DNA of 5,501 bases from CAIMZW01 sp037130455. GTDB lineage: Bacteria; Actinomycetota; Actinomycetes; Nanopelagicales; Nanopelagicaceae. The stretch lies in assembly GCA_037130455.1 (NCBI GenBank), contig JBAXSZ010000070.1, positions 1 through 5,501 of the forward strand, read 5' to 3'. The notes under the pieces are model-generated. The model was not told the DNA's origin, made no database searches, and saw only the letters and a program-made list of their open reading frames with translations. The translations under genes and the position numbers were made by a program. Shown here piece by piece: positions 1 through 5,501 of this stretch. Numbering within the stretch: position 1 is the first letter of the stretch; every line of letters starts with the position of its first letter.

Positions 1-18
1 CACTTGCTTATCACTTAC

Positions 19-24
19 GGGGGT
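19..24 (+). promoter_or_regulatory. Putative ribosome binding site of the binding-protein gene
   Basis: A G-rich GGGGGT run lies 4 bases before the ATG at 29. It is a loose match to the anti-Shine-Dalgarno complement with a short spacer. It matters because the reading frame stays open to the left edge (no in-frame stop in bases 2-28), so the frame alone does not fix the start. The run, together with a signal peptide that begins soon after, favours the ATG at 29. No -35/-10 promoter can be recognised in the 28 bases upstream. Confidence 0.45.
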
Positions 25-28
25 AACA

Positions 29-1288
29 ATGGAGTTTCGAAGCAGCAAGTTAGCTACATCTAATACATCAATAAAGCGCCGAGCACTGTTTGCGGGGGTT
101 ATCTCTGTAGCGCTCCTCTCATCGTCGCTCGTTACATCACTTGGGCCAACAGCTAACGCTGCTGGAACCTTGAAGATCGGCGTCTCGCTTTCCCTCACTG
201 GAGACTTTGCCGATTCAGGTACCGCCGCTCAAAAGGGCTACCTACTCTGGCAATCAGAGGTCAATAAAAAAGGCGGAATCCTGGGACGCAAAGTTTCGAT
301 CAAGATCGTCAACGACGCATCCAGCCCGGATCAGGTAGTCACCAACTACACCAACCTGATTACTCAATCCAAAGTCGACATCGTTATGGGACCATTCTCG
401 AGTTTGCTCACGATCCCTGCTTCGCGAGTAGCCAAGCGCTACGGATATTCCTTCATTGAGCCTGCTGGCGGCGGACCTAAAGTCTTCCTCGAGAAGAATC
501 CAAACCTCTTCTTTGTCCAACCTGCAGCGACAACTAAGGGCGGAGATATCTTCGCCGATTACATCCTCTCCTTGCCAGCAGCGCAGCGTCCTAAGACTGC
601 TGCTTACGTAAAGCTTGATGATCCATTTGCCGCCCCATTGGCAGATAACATCAAAGCTCGCTTTGAAGCGGCTGGTATTAAAACTGTGTACGACCAGACC
701 TACCCTTCTGAAACTGCAGATATGACTCCAGTAATTTCTGGTGTTGCCACTGCTAATCCAGATGTTGTTGTTGGCGGAACACAGAATGCTGATGCTTTTG
801 CACAAGTAAAGGCCATGATTCAACTTAAGCTCAATCCAAAATTCCTCTTCCTTTCAAATGGTGCTAACGCTCCAGTTGAATTTCCAAAGCAAATCGGTAT
901 CAAAAATACCGAAGGAATTTTCACCAGCGCTGACTGGTACCCACAGTCAACCGTCCCTGGCTCTGCTGCCTTCATCAAGGCATACATAGCAATGTACAAA
1001 GGAACTGCCGAAGATATCGACCCAACTTCAGCGGAAGCATTCTCGGCTGGAACATTGTTAGAGCTGGTTGCCAAGAAGACTGGAAAGATCGATAACAAGA
1101 CGATCATCGCAACTCTGCACAAGGGTTCATGGCCAACTCTGGTTGGAAATCTCAGTTGGAATGCTTACGGTGAGCCACAAGGTGCATACCTACTTACCGA
1201 ATGGATTGGCGGTCATTTAAAGACTGTCTACCCAGCCGCAACGGCTCAACATGCTCCAGTTATTCCGAAGCCTGCCTGGGTCGGATAA
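29..1288 (+). CDS. ABC transporter substrate-binding protein, HAAT/LivK type (Peripla_BP_6 fold)
   Basis: This 419-residue exported protein should capture the ligand for the importer encoded just downstream. Residues 1-44 look like a signal peptide: a polar n-region ending in K16-R17-R18, a hydrophobic core at about 19-38, and an ANA signal peptidase I site before A45. KRRALF fits the loose ZRRxPhiPhi Tat pattern. The mature part opens with LKIGVSLSLTGDFADSG (48-64), the usual first strand and loop of type I periplasmic-binding folds, then has GGILGRKV (82-89) and a GPFSS ligand-loop region (121-125) followed by a glycine-rich EPAGGGP segment (144-150). Length is normal or slightly long for the family. 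There is no cysteine anywhere, so no lipobox. It is the first gene of a K-H-M-G-F arrangement, 35 bases before the permease. The fold and role are secure from family resemblance. The ligand is unknown, and leucine/isoleucine/valine is only the default guess. Confidence 0.93.
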   Translation: MEFRSSKLATSNTSIKRRALFAGVISVALLSSSLVTSLGPTANAAGTLKIGVSLSLTGDFADSGTAAQKGYLLWQSEVNKKGGILGRKVSIKIVNDASSPDQVVTNYTNLITQSKVDIVMGPFSSLLTIPASRVAKRYGYSFIEPAGGGPKVFLEKNPNLFFVQPAATTKGGDIFADYILSLPAAQRPKTAAYVKLDDPFAAPLADNIKARFEAAGIKTVYDQTYPSETADMTPVISGVATANPDVVVGGTQNADAFAQVKAMIQLKLNPKFLFLSNGANAPVEFPKQIGIKNTEGIFTSADWYPQSTVPGSAAFIKAYIAMYKGTAEDIDPTSAEAFSAGTLLELVAKKTGKIDNKTIIATLHKGSWPTLVGNLSWNAYGEPQGAYLLTEWIGGHLKTVYPAATAQHAPVIPKPAWVG

Positions 1289-1309
1289 CGGGATAGCCAG
1301 AAGATAAAT

Positions 1310-1315
1310 AGAGAG
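1310..1315 (+). promoter_or_regulatory. Ribosome binding site for the GTG-started livH-like gene
   Basis: AGAGAG lies 8 bases before the GTG at 1324, a good spacing, and supports GTG as the start. The next in-frame ATG (1384) would remove the conserved first membrane segment. The 35-base gap that contains this site shows no hairpin or T-run, so no terminator or attenuator is visible between the binding protein and the permease. Confidence 0.55.
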
Positions 1316-1323
1316 CGAACAAC

Positions 1324-2202
1324 GTGCATCAAGTTATTCAAGCACTGATACTAGGTTCCCTAACCGGAGGCGTTTATGCGCTGATGGCCAGTGGTCAGAC
1401 ATTGATTTTCGGAATAATGAAAGTCATCAATCTGGCCCAGGGAGCCTTTGTCATTGTTGCTTCCTATTTAACCTTCACACTTTTCCAATGGACTGGGTTA
1501 AATCCATTTCTCTTAATTATCGTCACAACCCCAATCCTGTTTGCCCTAGGTGCAGCGACGCAGTGGTTTCTACTACGTCCGCTGCGACCTAGTGATGCCG
1601 CAGAACTTTCCCTTCTTGTTACCTTTGCCGTTGCGCTTGGGCTAGAAGGCGCTCTCTCTGTTGTCTACAAAACAACGCTTCGATCGGTGCAACCTGGCTG
1701 GGAAAATCACAGCTGGACGATAAAGGGCTACCAGGTCAACGAAGTTCGCTTCTATGCCTTCCTCCTTTCAATTGCCATGCTTGCCATCCTTTATCTCGTT
1801 CTGGCAAAAACTAAATTTGGTCGTTCAGTTCGTGCGACGGTACAAAATCCAATGTCGGCTCAACTGCTCGGTGTAAATTCCAAAGCAGTTTCGGCATTTG
1901 GATTTGGGTTGGGAGTCTCCACCACTGCTGCCGCCGGCGCCGTCTTCGGTTTGATCACACCCTTTAATCCTGGAAGTCACTACGACCTCATCAGCCGACT
2001 GCTGACCATTGTTGTTCTTGGCGGTATGGGCGCAATTGGAGGCTCGGTTATCGCGGCACTTATTATGGGAATCGGAGCTGCGCTAGTCGCATCTTTATCC
2101 GCCCCAGTCTGGGCCGACTTCAGTTTCTTTGTGGTCCTTCTTCTTGTTCTATTACTTCGTCCACGTGGCCTCTTTGGTGCCAAAGTTAGAGGAGCGCTAT
2201 GA
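1324..2202 (+). CDS. livH: Branched-chain amino acid-type ABC transporter permease, LivH family
   Basis: This 292-residue integral membrane protein would form one half of the translocation channel, paired with the livM-like product. It has roughly eight hydrophobic spans, at about 5-25, 28-50, 60-82, 95-117, 143-162, 188-212, 225-258 and 264-280. Family landmarks are GSLTGGVYALMASG (11-24), LIFGIMKVINLAQG (27-40), the cytoplasmic loop GRSVRATVQNP..AQLLGV (166-184) that should contact an ATPase, VVLGGMGAIGGS (230-241) and the terminal LLRPRGLFG (277-285). The LivH family usually reads NFAHG or NLAHG where this protein has NLAQG. Length is close to the roughly 290-310 residues usual for LivH. 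Translation starts at GTG, and its stop overlaps the next start by 4 bases (ATGA), which suggests coupled translation. The family call is secure; the substrate is not known. Confidence 0.94.
   Translation: MHQVIQALILGSLTGGVYALMASGQTLIFGIMKVINLAQGAFVIVASYLTFTLFQWTGLNPFLLIIVTTPILFALGAATQWFLLRPLRPSDAAELSLLVTFAVALGLEGALSVVYKTTLRSVQPGWENHSWTIKGYQVNEVRFYAFLLSIAMLAILYLVLAKTKFGRSVRATVQNPMSAQLLGVNSKAVSAFGFGLGVSTTAAAGAVFGLITPFNPGSHYDLISRLLTIVVLGGMGAIGGSVIAALIMGIGAALVASLSAPVWADFSFFVVLLLVLLLRPRGLFGAKVRGAL
2188..2194 (+). promoter_or_regulatory. Shine-Dalgarno site for the livM-like gene, inside the end of livH
   Basis: AGAGGAG, a strong anti-16S match, lies inside the last codons of the livH-like gene, 4 bases before the ATG at 2199. 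That ATG forms an ATGA overlap with the livH stop. The site supports this start and re-initiation or coupling between the two permease genes. Confidence 0.6.
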
Positions 2203-3170
2203 GCCGGGCCGGAATATTTCGCGCTGTTGCTTTCTTTGGAATTCTGGCGCTTCTCCCCTTTGGAATCAGCGCGCAGTGGATCATTAATGCGCTGATCTTT
2301 ACTTTGATGTATGCGGCTTTGGCTTCGGGCTGGAATCTCATTGGTGGTTACGCCGGTTATCCCTCACTGGGACATGCGGCTTTCTTTGGTTTTGGCGCCT
2401 ACTTCTTCGGAATTATCTTTGAGAACAGCGTTGGAAATGGCTATTCACCGTTCTTAATCTTGCCTGTTATTGGGATCAGCGCAGCGATACTGAGTGTTCC
2501 AATCGGCTACATCGCGATGAAAACCAGGGCAGATGTCTTCGCAATCGTGACCATCACTTTGCTCTTCATTGTGCAAACTTTGGCTTTCAATCTTCGCGGA
2601 TTAACTGGAGGTGCTCAAGGAAAAGGAATTGCCGTTCCACCCTTTGATCCCGCCATCTTTGCCCGTCCCTTTTATTGGGCCATGTTGGTTTTGTTGCTTA
2701 TCGCCATGGGGATCTCGCTATATTTCCGACGATCAAAAATCGGACTCTCACTCTCAGCGGTCAGAGCCGATGAAGATAAAGCGCACGGCGTTGGCGTTCA
2801 AGTAACAACGGTCAAACTCGTGGCCTTTGGTTTATCGGTATCAATAGCGGCAATGGCCGGTGCCGTGTGGGCCTACTACGAAGGCTTTATCTATCCACAA
2901 TTTGCGGTGGATCCACTTATCACCATAGGAATGGTCTTAATGACCTTCTTAGGTGGCAGAGCCACTTTGTGGGGACCAGTGCTTGGCGCTTTCATTTTGG
3001 TTCCCGCCCAGCAATTCTTTTCCTATGAATTCGGTGCGACCCAATTTTATCTTTTAGCCTATGCAGCGATCTTCCTCATCATCATGTTGGTTTTACCTCG
3101 AGGTATTTTGCCAACTATTAACGACCGGATTCGCACGAAAGCTAAGTTAGCTGCGGAGGTCAGTAGATGA
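2199..3170 (+). CDS. livM: Branched-chain amino acid-type ABC transporter permease, LivM family
   Basis: This 323-residue membrane protein is the second channel half of the importer. It has about eight or nine hydrophobic spans between residues 9 and 300. Landmarks are ALASGWNLIGGYAGYPSLGH (40-59), matching the family's NL..GYAG..SLGHA signature, NLRGLTGGAQG (131-141), corresponding to the usual LTGG..G motif, and the ATPase-contact loop RRSKIGLSLSAVRADEDKA (177-195). Later come LMTFLGGRATLWGPVLGA (247-264) and the closing VLPRGILP (298-305). It lacks the long N-terminal extension of E. coli LivM (about 425 residues), which is usual outside enterics. Both ends overlap neighbours by 4 bases. 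It ends in a basic cytoplasmic tail (about 309-323). The family assignment is secure; specificity cannot be read from it. Confidence 0.94.
   Translation: MSRAGIFRAVAFFGILALLPFGISAQWIINALIFTLMYAALASGWNLIGGYAGYPSLGHAAFFGFGAYFFGIIFENSVGNGYSPFLILPVIGISAAILSVPIGYIAMKTRADVFAIVTITLLFIVQTLAFNLRGLTGGAQGKGIAVPPFDPAIFARPFYWAMLVLLLIAMGISLYFRRSKIGLSLSAVRADEDKAHGVGVQVTTVKLVAFGLSVSIAAMAGAVWAYYEGFIYPQFAVDPLITIGMVLMTFLGGRATLWGPVLGAFILVPAQQFFSYEFGATQFYLLAYAAIFLIIMLVLPRGILPTINDRIRTKAKLAAEVSR
3155..3159 (+). promoter_or_regulatory. Shine-Dalgarno site for the livG-like gene, inside the end of livM
   Basis: GGAGG lies 7 bases before the ATG at 3167, within the last codons of the livM-like gene. The ATG and the livM TGA share an ATGA overlap. 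The strong site and good spacing fix this start. Confidence 0.6.
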
Positions 3171-3898
3171 GCGCCTTATTGGAAATCCACGGACTACTAA
3201 AGAAATTTGGCGGCGTTACTGCTGTCAACCAGTGTTCTTTCGAAGTTCAAGAAGGAAGCATCACGGCTCTCATAGGTCCAAATGGGTCGGGAAAAACAAC
3301 CGCATTCAACATTATTACTGGTTATTTGAAAGCCGATGCAGGGACTATTGCGTTTCGAGGAAACACGATTGAGGATCCAAATCCGGCTTCGCTCTACCGA
3401 AGTGGGTTATCGCGGACTTTCCAACAAGCGCGCATCTTTCCTGAATTAACAGTCCTAGAAAATCTTGTGGTGGCCAGCAGTTTTTCTTGGAAAGGTCTCT
3501 TTGGCTCCAGAGTCTCTGTTGGCGATCGCGAAAGGGCTATGGAGACTTTATCTGAATTCAAACTCACGAAATTGGCTGATTACCAAGCCTCAGAACTGTC
3601 ATATGGACAGCGCAAATTGTTGGAGTTTGCATCTGTTTTGATGAGTGACCCAAAATTAGTTCTTCTGGACGAACCAACGGCCGGAGTTAACCCAGTCATG
3701 ATCGAGACAATGGAGAAGCACATTCGATCCCGCCATGCCGCAGGTGTCACTTTCCTCATCGTTGAACACGATATGCAATTGGTGATGCGACTTTGCAATC
3801 CAGTTATTGTTTTAGATCGCGGCGCAATGATAGCCAAAGGAACGCCTTCGGAAATTCAATCCAATCCACAAGTTCTTGAAGCATATTTGGGAAGCTGA
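3167..3898 (+). CDS. livG: ABC transporter ATP-binding protein, LivG family
   Basis: This 243-residue cytoplasmic ATPase would couple ATP hydrolysis to transport, paired with the livF-like subunit. The ABC motifs are complete and in order: an aromatic A-loop position near F14, Walker A GPNGSGKTT (37-45), Q-loop TFQQARIF (84-91), signature LSYGQ (144-148), Walker B LVLLDEP (164-170) with catalytic E169, D-loop TAGVNP (171-176) and switch histidine H201 in VEHD. The LSYGQ signature instead of LSGGQ is typical of LivG and separates it from LivF. The ending EAYLGS (238-243) is also usual. It is slightly shorter than E. coli LivG (255); the region between the Q-loop and the signature looks like the shorter part. 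It overlaps livM by 4 bases and stops 2 bases before livF. All catalytic residues are present, so it should be active. Confidence 0.95.
   Translation: MSALLEIHGLLKKFGGVTAVNQCSFEVQEGSITALIGPNGSGKTTAFNIITGYLKADAGTIAFRGNTIEDPNPASLYRSGLSRTFQQARIFPELTVLENLVVASSFSWKGLFGSRVSVGDRERAMETLSEFKLTKLADYQASELSYGQRKLLEFASVLMSDPKLVLLDEPTAGVNPVMIETMEKHIRSRHAAGVTFLIVEHDMQLVMRLCNPVIVLDRGAMIAKGTPSEIQSNPQVLEAYLGS
3889..3894 (+). promoter_or_regulatory. Weak ribosome binding site for the livF-like gene
   Basis: GGGAAG lies 6 bases before the ATG at 3901, overlapping the last codons of the livG-like gene. It is the weakest Shine-Dalgarno match among the three downstream junctions. With only 2 bases between the livG stop and this ATG, translation probably depends partly on ribosomes finishing livG. 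Confidence 0.4.
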
Positions 3899-3900
3899 CT

Positions 3901-4635
3901 ATGACAACTACAAGCGCCCCCCTACTTCAACTTACGGAAGTAACTGCTGGCTACGGTGCCGGCCTAGTACTTAAAGGTGTGGATCTAACCGTCACGAAAG
4001 GTGAAATCGTCTGCGTCATCGGACCAAATGGTTCTGGTAAATCCACGGTGCTCAAGACAATCAGCGGATTGCTTCGAATTAAGGATGGCTCAGTAAAGTT
4101 TCAAGGGAATGAAATTAGCGAGCTCACATCAAGGCAACGCCTTAGCCAAGGCATAGTGCATGTCCCACAAGATCGAAGCCTCTTTCCGGCAATGACTGTG
4201 CGCGAAAATATGCTGATGGGAGCATTTATATTGAATGATCAAGCGCTCATAAATAAGCGCATGGCGGCGGCAGCAGAACTCTTCCCAATTATCTTGGAAC
4301 GAAAGAGCGCTCTTGCTGGCTCTCTATCTGGCGGAGAACAGAAGCAAGTTGAAGTTGCTCGCTCGCTGATGTTGGATCCTGCATTAATTTTGCTTGATGA
4401 ACCGTCGATTGGTCTTGATCCAAAATCTAGAAAGTTAGTATTTGAAAGTATTACCAAGCTTTCACAAGCAGGCCGGACCATTTTGCTGGTGGAACAAAAC
4501 GCACGTTCCGGGCTGGCCGTTTCTACTCGCGGCGCAGTACTAGAAGCTGGTCGGGTCGCACTTACGGGCAGCGGTTTGGAACTTCTGGAAGATCCTGAAG
4601 TTTCTAGACTTTACTTAGGTGCCAGCTCTAAATAA
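3901..4635 (+). CDS. livF: ABC transporter ATP-binding protein, LivF family
   Basis: This 244-residue cytoplasmic ATPase is the second nucleotide-binding subunit of the importer and the last gene of the operon. Motifs in order are A-loop Y18 (AGYGAG), Walker A GPNGSGKST (41-49), Q-loop VPQDRSLFP (88-96), signature LSGGEQKQ (142-149), Walker B ALILLDEP (161-168) with catalytic E167, and D-loop SIGLDP (169-174). The switch position reads VEQNA with Q199 in place of histidine. This substitution is normal for LivF proteins and points to LivF rather than LivG. The D-loop carries aspartate where many LivF proteins have SLGLAP. The C-terminus SRLYLGA (235-241) matches the family. The stop codon is 2 bases from the end of the opposing minus-strand gene, which leaves no separate terminator region. 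The call is secure and all other key residues are intact. Confidence 0.95.
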   Translation: MTTTSAPLLQLTEVTAGYGAGLVLKGVDLTVTKGEIVCVIGPNGSGKSTVLKTISGLLRIKDGSVKFQGNEISELTSRQRLSQGIVHVPQDRSLFPAMTVRENMLMGAFILNDQALINKRMAAAAELFPIILERKSALAGSLSGGEQKQVEVARSLMLDPALILLDEPSIGLDPKSRKLVFESITKLSQAGRTILLVEQNARSGLAVSTRGAVLEAGRVALTGSGLELLEDPEVSRLYLGASSK

Positions 4636-4637
4636 CG

Positions 4638-5501
4638 CTATTCAGAAGCAGGCTTTTTGAATTGCGAAATATTGTTGGTCACCATCGCTTGAAGCCGGCG
4701 CAGCGAATCATCCAGATTCTCCATACCGCCATCTAAGAAGATGGTGTTTCCTTTTCCTTCTTTTGCGGTGTCGCGAATCATTTCGGTCCACATGGAAAAT
4801 GCCAAAATTGTTGGGTCGATATTATGTTTTTCTAATACTTCGGCTGATTCTCCCAGTCCTTCCGCCAATGCTTTTCGAAACTTAGCCAGACCTTCACCGC
4901 GCATACGCGCCGCTTCAGCCTCATTGGTTGCCGTAATTCGAATCGCAGCACCTTCAGCTTCGGCTTTTTTAACCAGAGTAATTCGCAACGCTTCGCCTTC
5001 AAATTCGGCAGCTCGCTGGGCGTTAGTTGCGGCTACGACTCGGGACATTGAGGTCATGACTTCGGAATCAAAGGAAATATCGTTAACCGTCAGATCAACC
5101 AGGGTGTAACCCCAAGAGGCTAGTTGCGCATCTAAGGTCCGTTTCGCATGGGAGACGATCTCTTGGCGAAGACCTAATACTTCAGCCTGCTTTTTAGTTG
5201 CAACAAACTCGCGGACGCTGGCTTCGACCGTGCTGGTCAGCGCGGTCAAAAATGAGACGGGATTGATGAATTTGAAGGCCACCAGTTTTACGGTCTCTTC
5301 CAAATGGTCTGCAACTGTATAAATGATTGTTGCCGTGAAATGGACCGCAGCTTGATCGCTGGTGATCGCTGAGAATTTCAATTGGTCGGTCCGATTTTGA
5401 ATCGAGACCTTGGTCTTCACGCTTTCGACGAAGGGGATAAGGAAGCTCAGCCCCGGACTTAAAATTCGTCGATATTTACCGAACATGGTTACAACGCCCA
5501 C
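4638..5501 (-). CDS. SPFH/band 7 domain protein, HIR-like (5' end cut by the window)
   Basis: The last 287 residues of a membrane-associated scaffold protein of the stomatin/prohibitin/flotillin/HflKC superfamily are visible. The fragment opens at GVVTMFGKYRRILSPGL and LIPFVESV (2-28), the usual start of the SPFH domain. The GTG at the window edge is therefore most likely an internal valine codon, and the true start and N-terminal hydrophobic anchor lie outside. The SPFH core runs to about residue 160, including AITSDQAAVHFTATIIYTV (45-63) and LASWGYTLVDLTVNDI (127-142). An Ala/Glu-rich helical, probably coiled-coil stretch follows at about 163-205. The tail GLAKFRKALAEGL (204-216), then an SMWTEMIRDTAKEGKGNTIF segment (236-255) and GG (258-259), resembles plant HIR proteins more than flotillin. 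Such proteins form oligomeric membrane cages or microdomains, often with proteases. The partner is not visible here. It converges on the Liv operon, so it is not co-transcribed with it. Confidence 0.88.
   Translation of the reverse strand: MGVVTMFGKYRRILSPGLSFLIPFVESVKTKVSIQNRTDQLKFSAITSDQAAVHFTATIIYTVADHLEETVKLVAFKFINPVSFLTALTSTVEASVREFVATKKQAEVLGLRQEIVSHAKRTLDAQLASWGYTLVDLTVNDISFDSEVMTSMSRVVAATNAQRAAEFEGEALRITLVKKAEAEGAAIRITATNEAEAARMRGEGLAKFRKALAEGLGESAEVLEKHNIDPTILAFSMWTEMIRDTAKEGKGNTIFLDGGMENLDDSLRRLQAMVTNNISQFKKPASE

Noticed and set aside
254..823. 189-codon open frame on the minus strand opposite the binding-protein gene
   Set aside because: Its product shows no recognisable family motif, and it lies entirely antisense to a well-supported gene in the HAAT family. 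It reads as a codon-composition shadow.
820..1122. 100-codon minus-strand open frame opposite the 3' half of the binding-protein gene
   Set aside because: It is antisense to a confident gene, has no recognisable RBS or domain, and its hydrophobic-looking start is the complement of binding-protein codons.
2611..2805. 64-codon plus-strand open frame inside the livM-like gene in another frame
   Set aside because: It is fully contained in a secure permease gene, is rich in Pro, Phe and Cys in a non-protein-like way, and has no separate RBS of note.
4495..4500. Q199 in place of the switch histidine of the livF-like ATPase, as a sign of a degenerate ATPase
   Set aside because: VEQNA is the normal form in LivF proteins, and the Walker A, Walker B glutamate and signature motifs are intact.
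4641..4661. Imperfect hairpin at the convergent junction as a bidirectional terminator
   Set aside because: The stem pairs only with a bulge and a G-T wobble and has a 4-base loop. Neither strand has a proper T-run after it, so it is too weak to annotate as a terminator.
4741..5109. 122-codon plus-strand open frame opposite the SPFH gene
   Set aside because: It is a Ser/Ala/Arg-rich translation of the complement of the Ala/Glu-rich helix region. It is an expected shadow without domain features.
4638..5501. Functional link between the SPFH protein and the Liv transporter
   Set aside because: The genes are convergent and cannot share a promoter. Adjacency alone in a compact genome does not support a shared function.
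5499..5501. GTG at the right edge as the true start of the SPFH gene
   Set aside because: It corresponds to an interior valine of the conserved GVVTMFGKY block. SPFH proteins have an N-terminal hydrophobic anchor before this block, so the gene continues beyond the window.

Overview
The window holds one complete ABC importer locus of the branched-chain/hydrophobic amino acid (HAAT, Liv) type, transcribed left to right. It is followed by a convergent, 5'-truncated gene for an SPFH/band 7 membrane-scaffold protein. No tRNA, rRNA, CRISPR array, insertion sequence or prophage gene was recognised, and almost every base is coding.

Layout: 29-1288 is an exported substrate-binding protein. After a 35-base gap come two permeases (livH-like 1324-2202, livM-like 2199-3170) and two ATPases (livG-like 3167-3898, livF-like 3901-4635). 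The H/M and M/G junctions are ATGA overlaps and G/F are 2 bases apart, so the four membrane and ATPase genes should be translationally coupled. The order K-H-M-G-F is the classical one. The binding protein would capture a ligand outside the cytoplasmic membrane and deliver it to the LivH-LivM channel, which is driven by the LivG-LivF ATPase pair. The ligand cannot be fixed from sequence alone: HAAT systems carry branched-chain amino acids, other amino acids, urea, short amides and aromatic acids.

On the minus strand, 4638-5501 encodes an SPFH protein whose C-terminal half looks more like plant HIR (hypersensitive-induced reaction) proteins than like flotillin. Its start lies beyond the right edge. 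It ends 2 bases from livF, tail to tail, so it is not in the same operon.

Organism: a bacterium using the standard code (TGA as stop), with GC in the high 40s to about 50 percent by hand count of a few lines, and very tight gene packing. An alanine-rich signal peptide and a compact Liv operon at this GC would fit a small-genome planktonic actinobacterium of the Nanopelagicales (acI) kind. That is a low-to-moderate confidence inference, since no phylogenetic marker is present. I did not find a convincing undescribed system. The most notable points are a binding protein with a Tat-like signal and no lipid-anchor cysteine, and the HIR-like SPFH protein.
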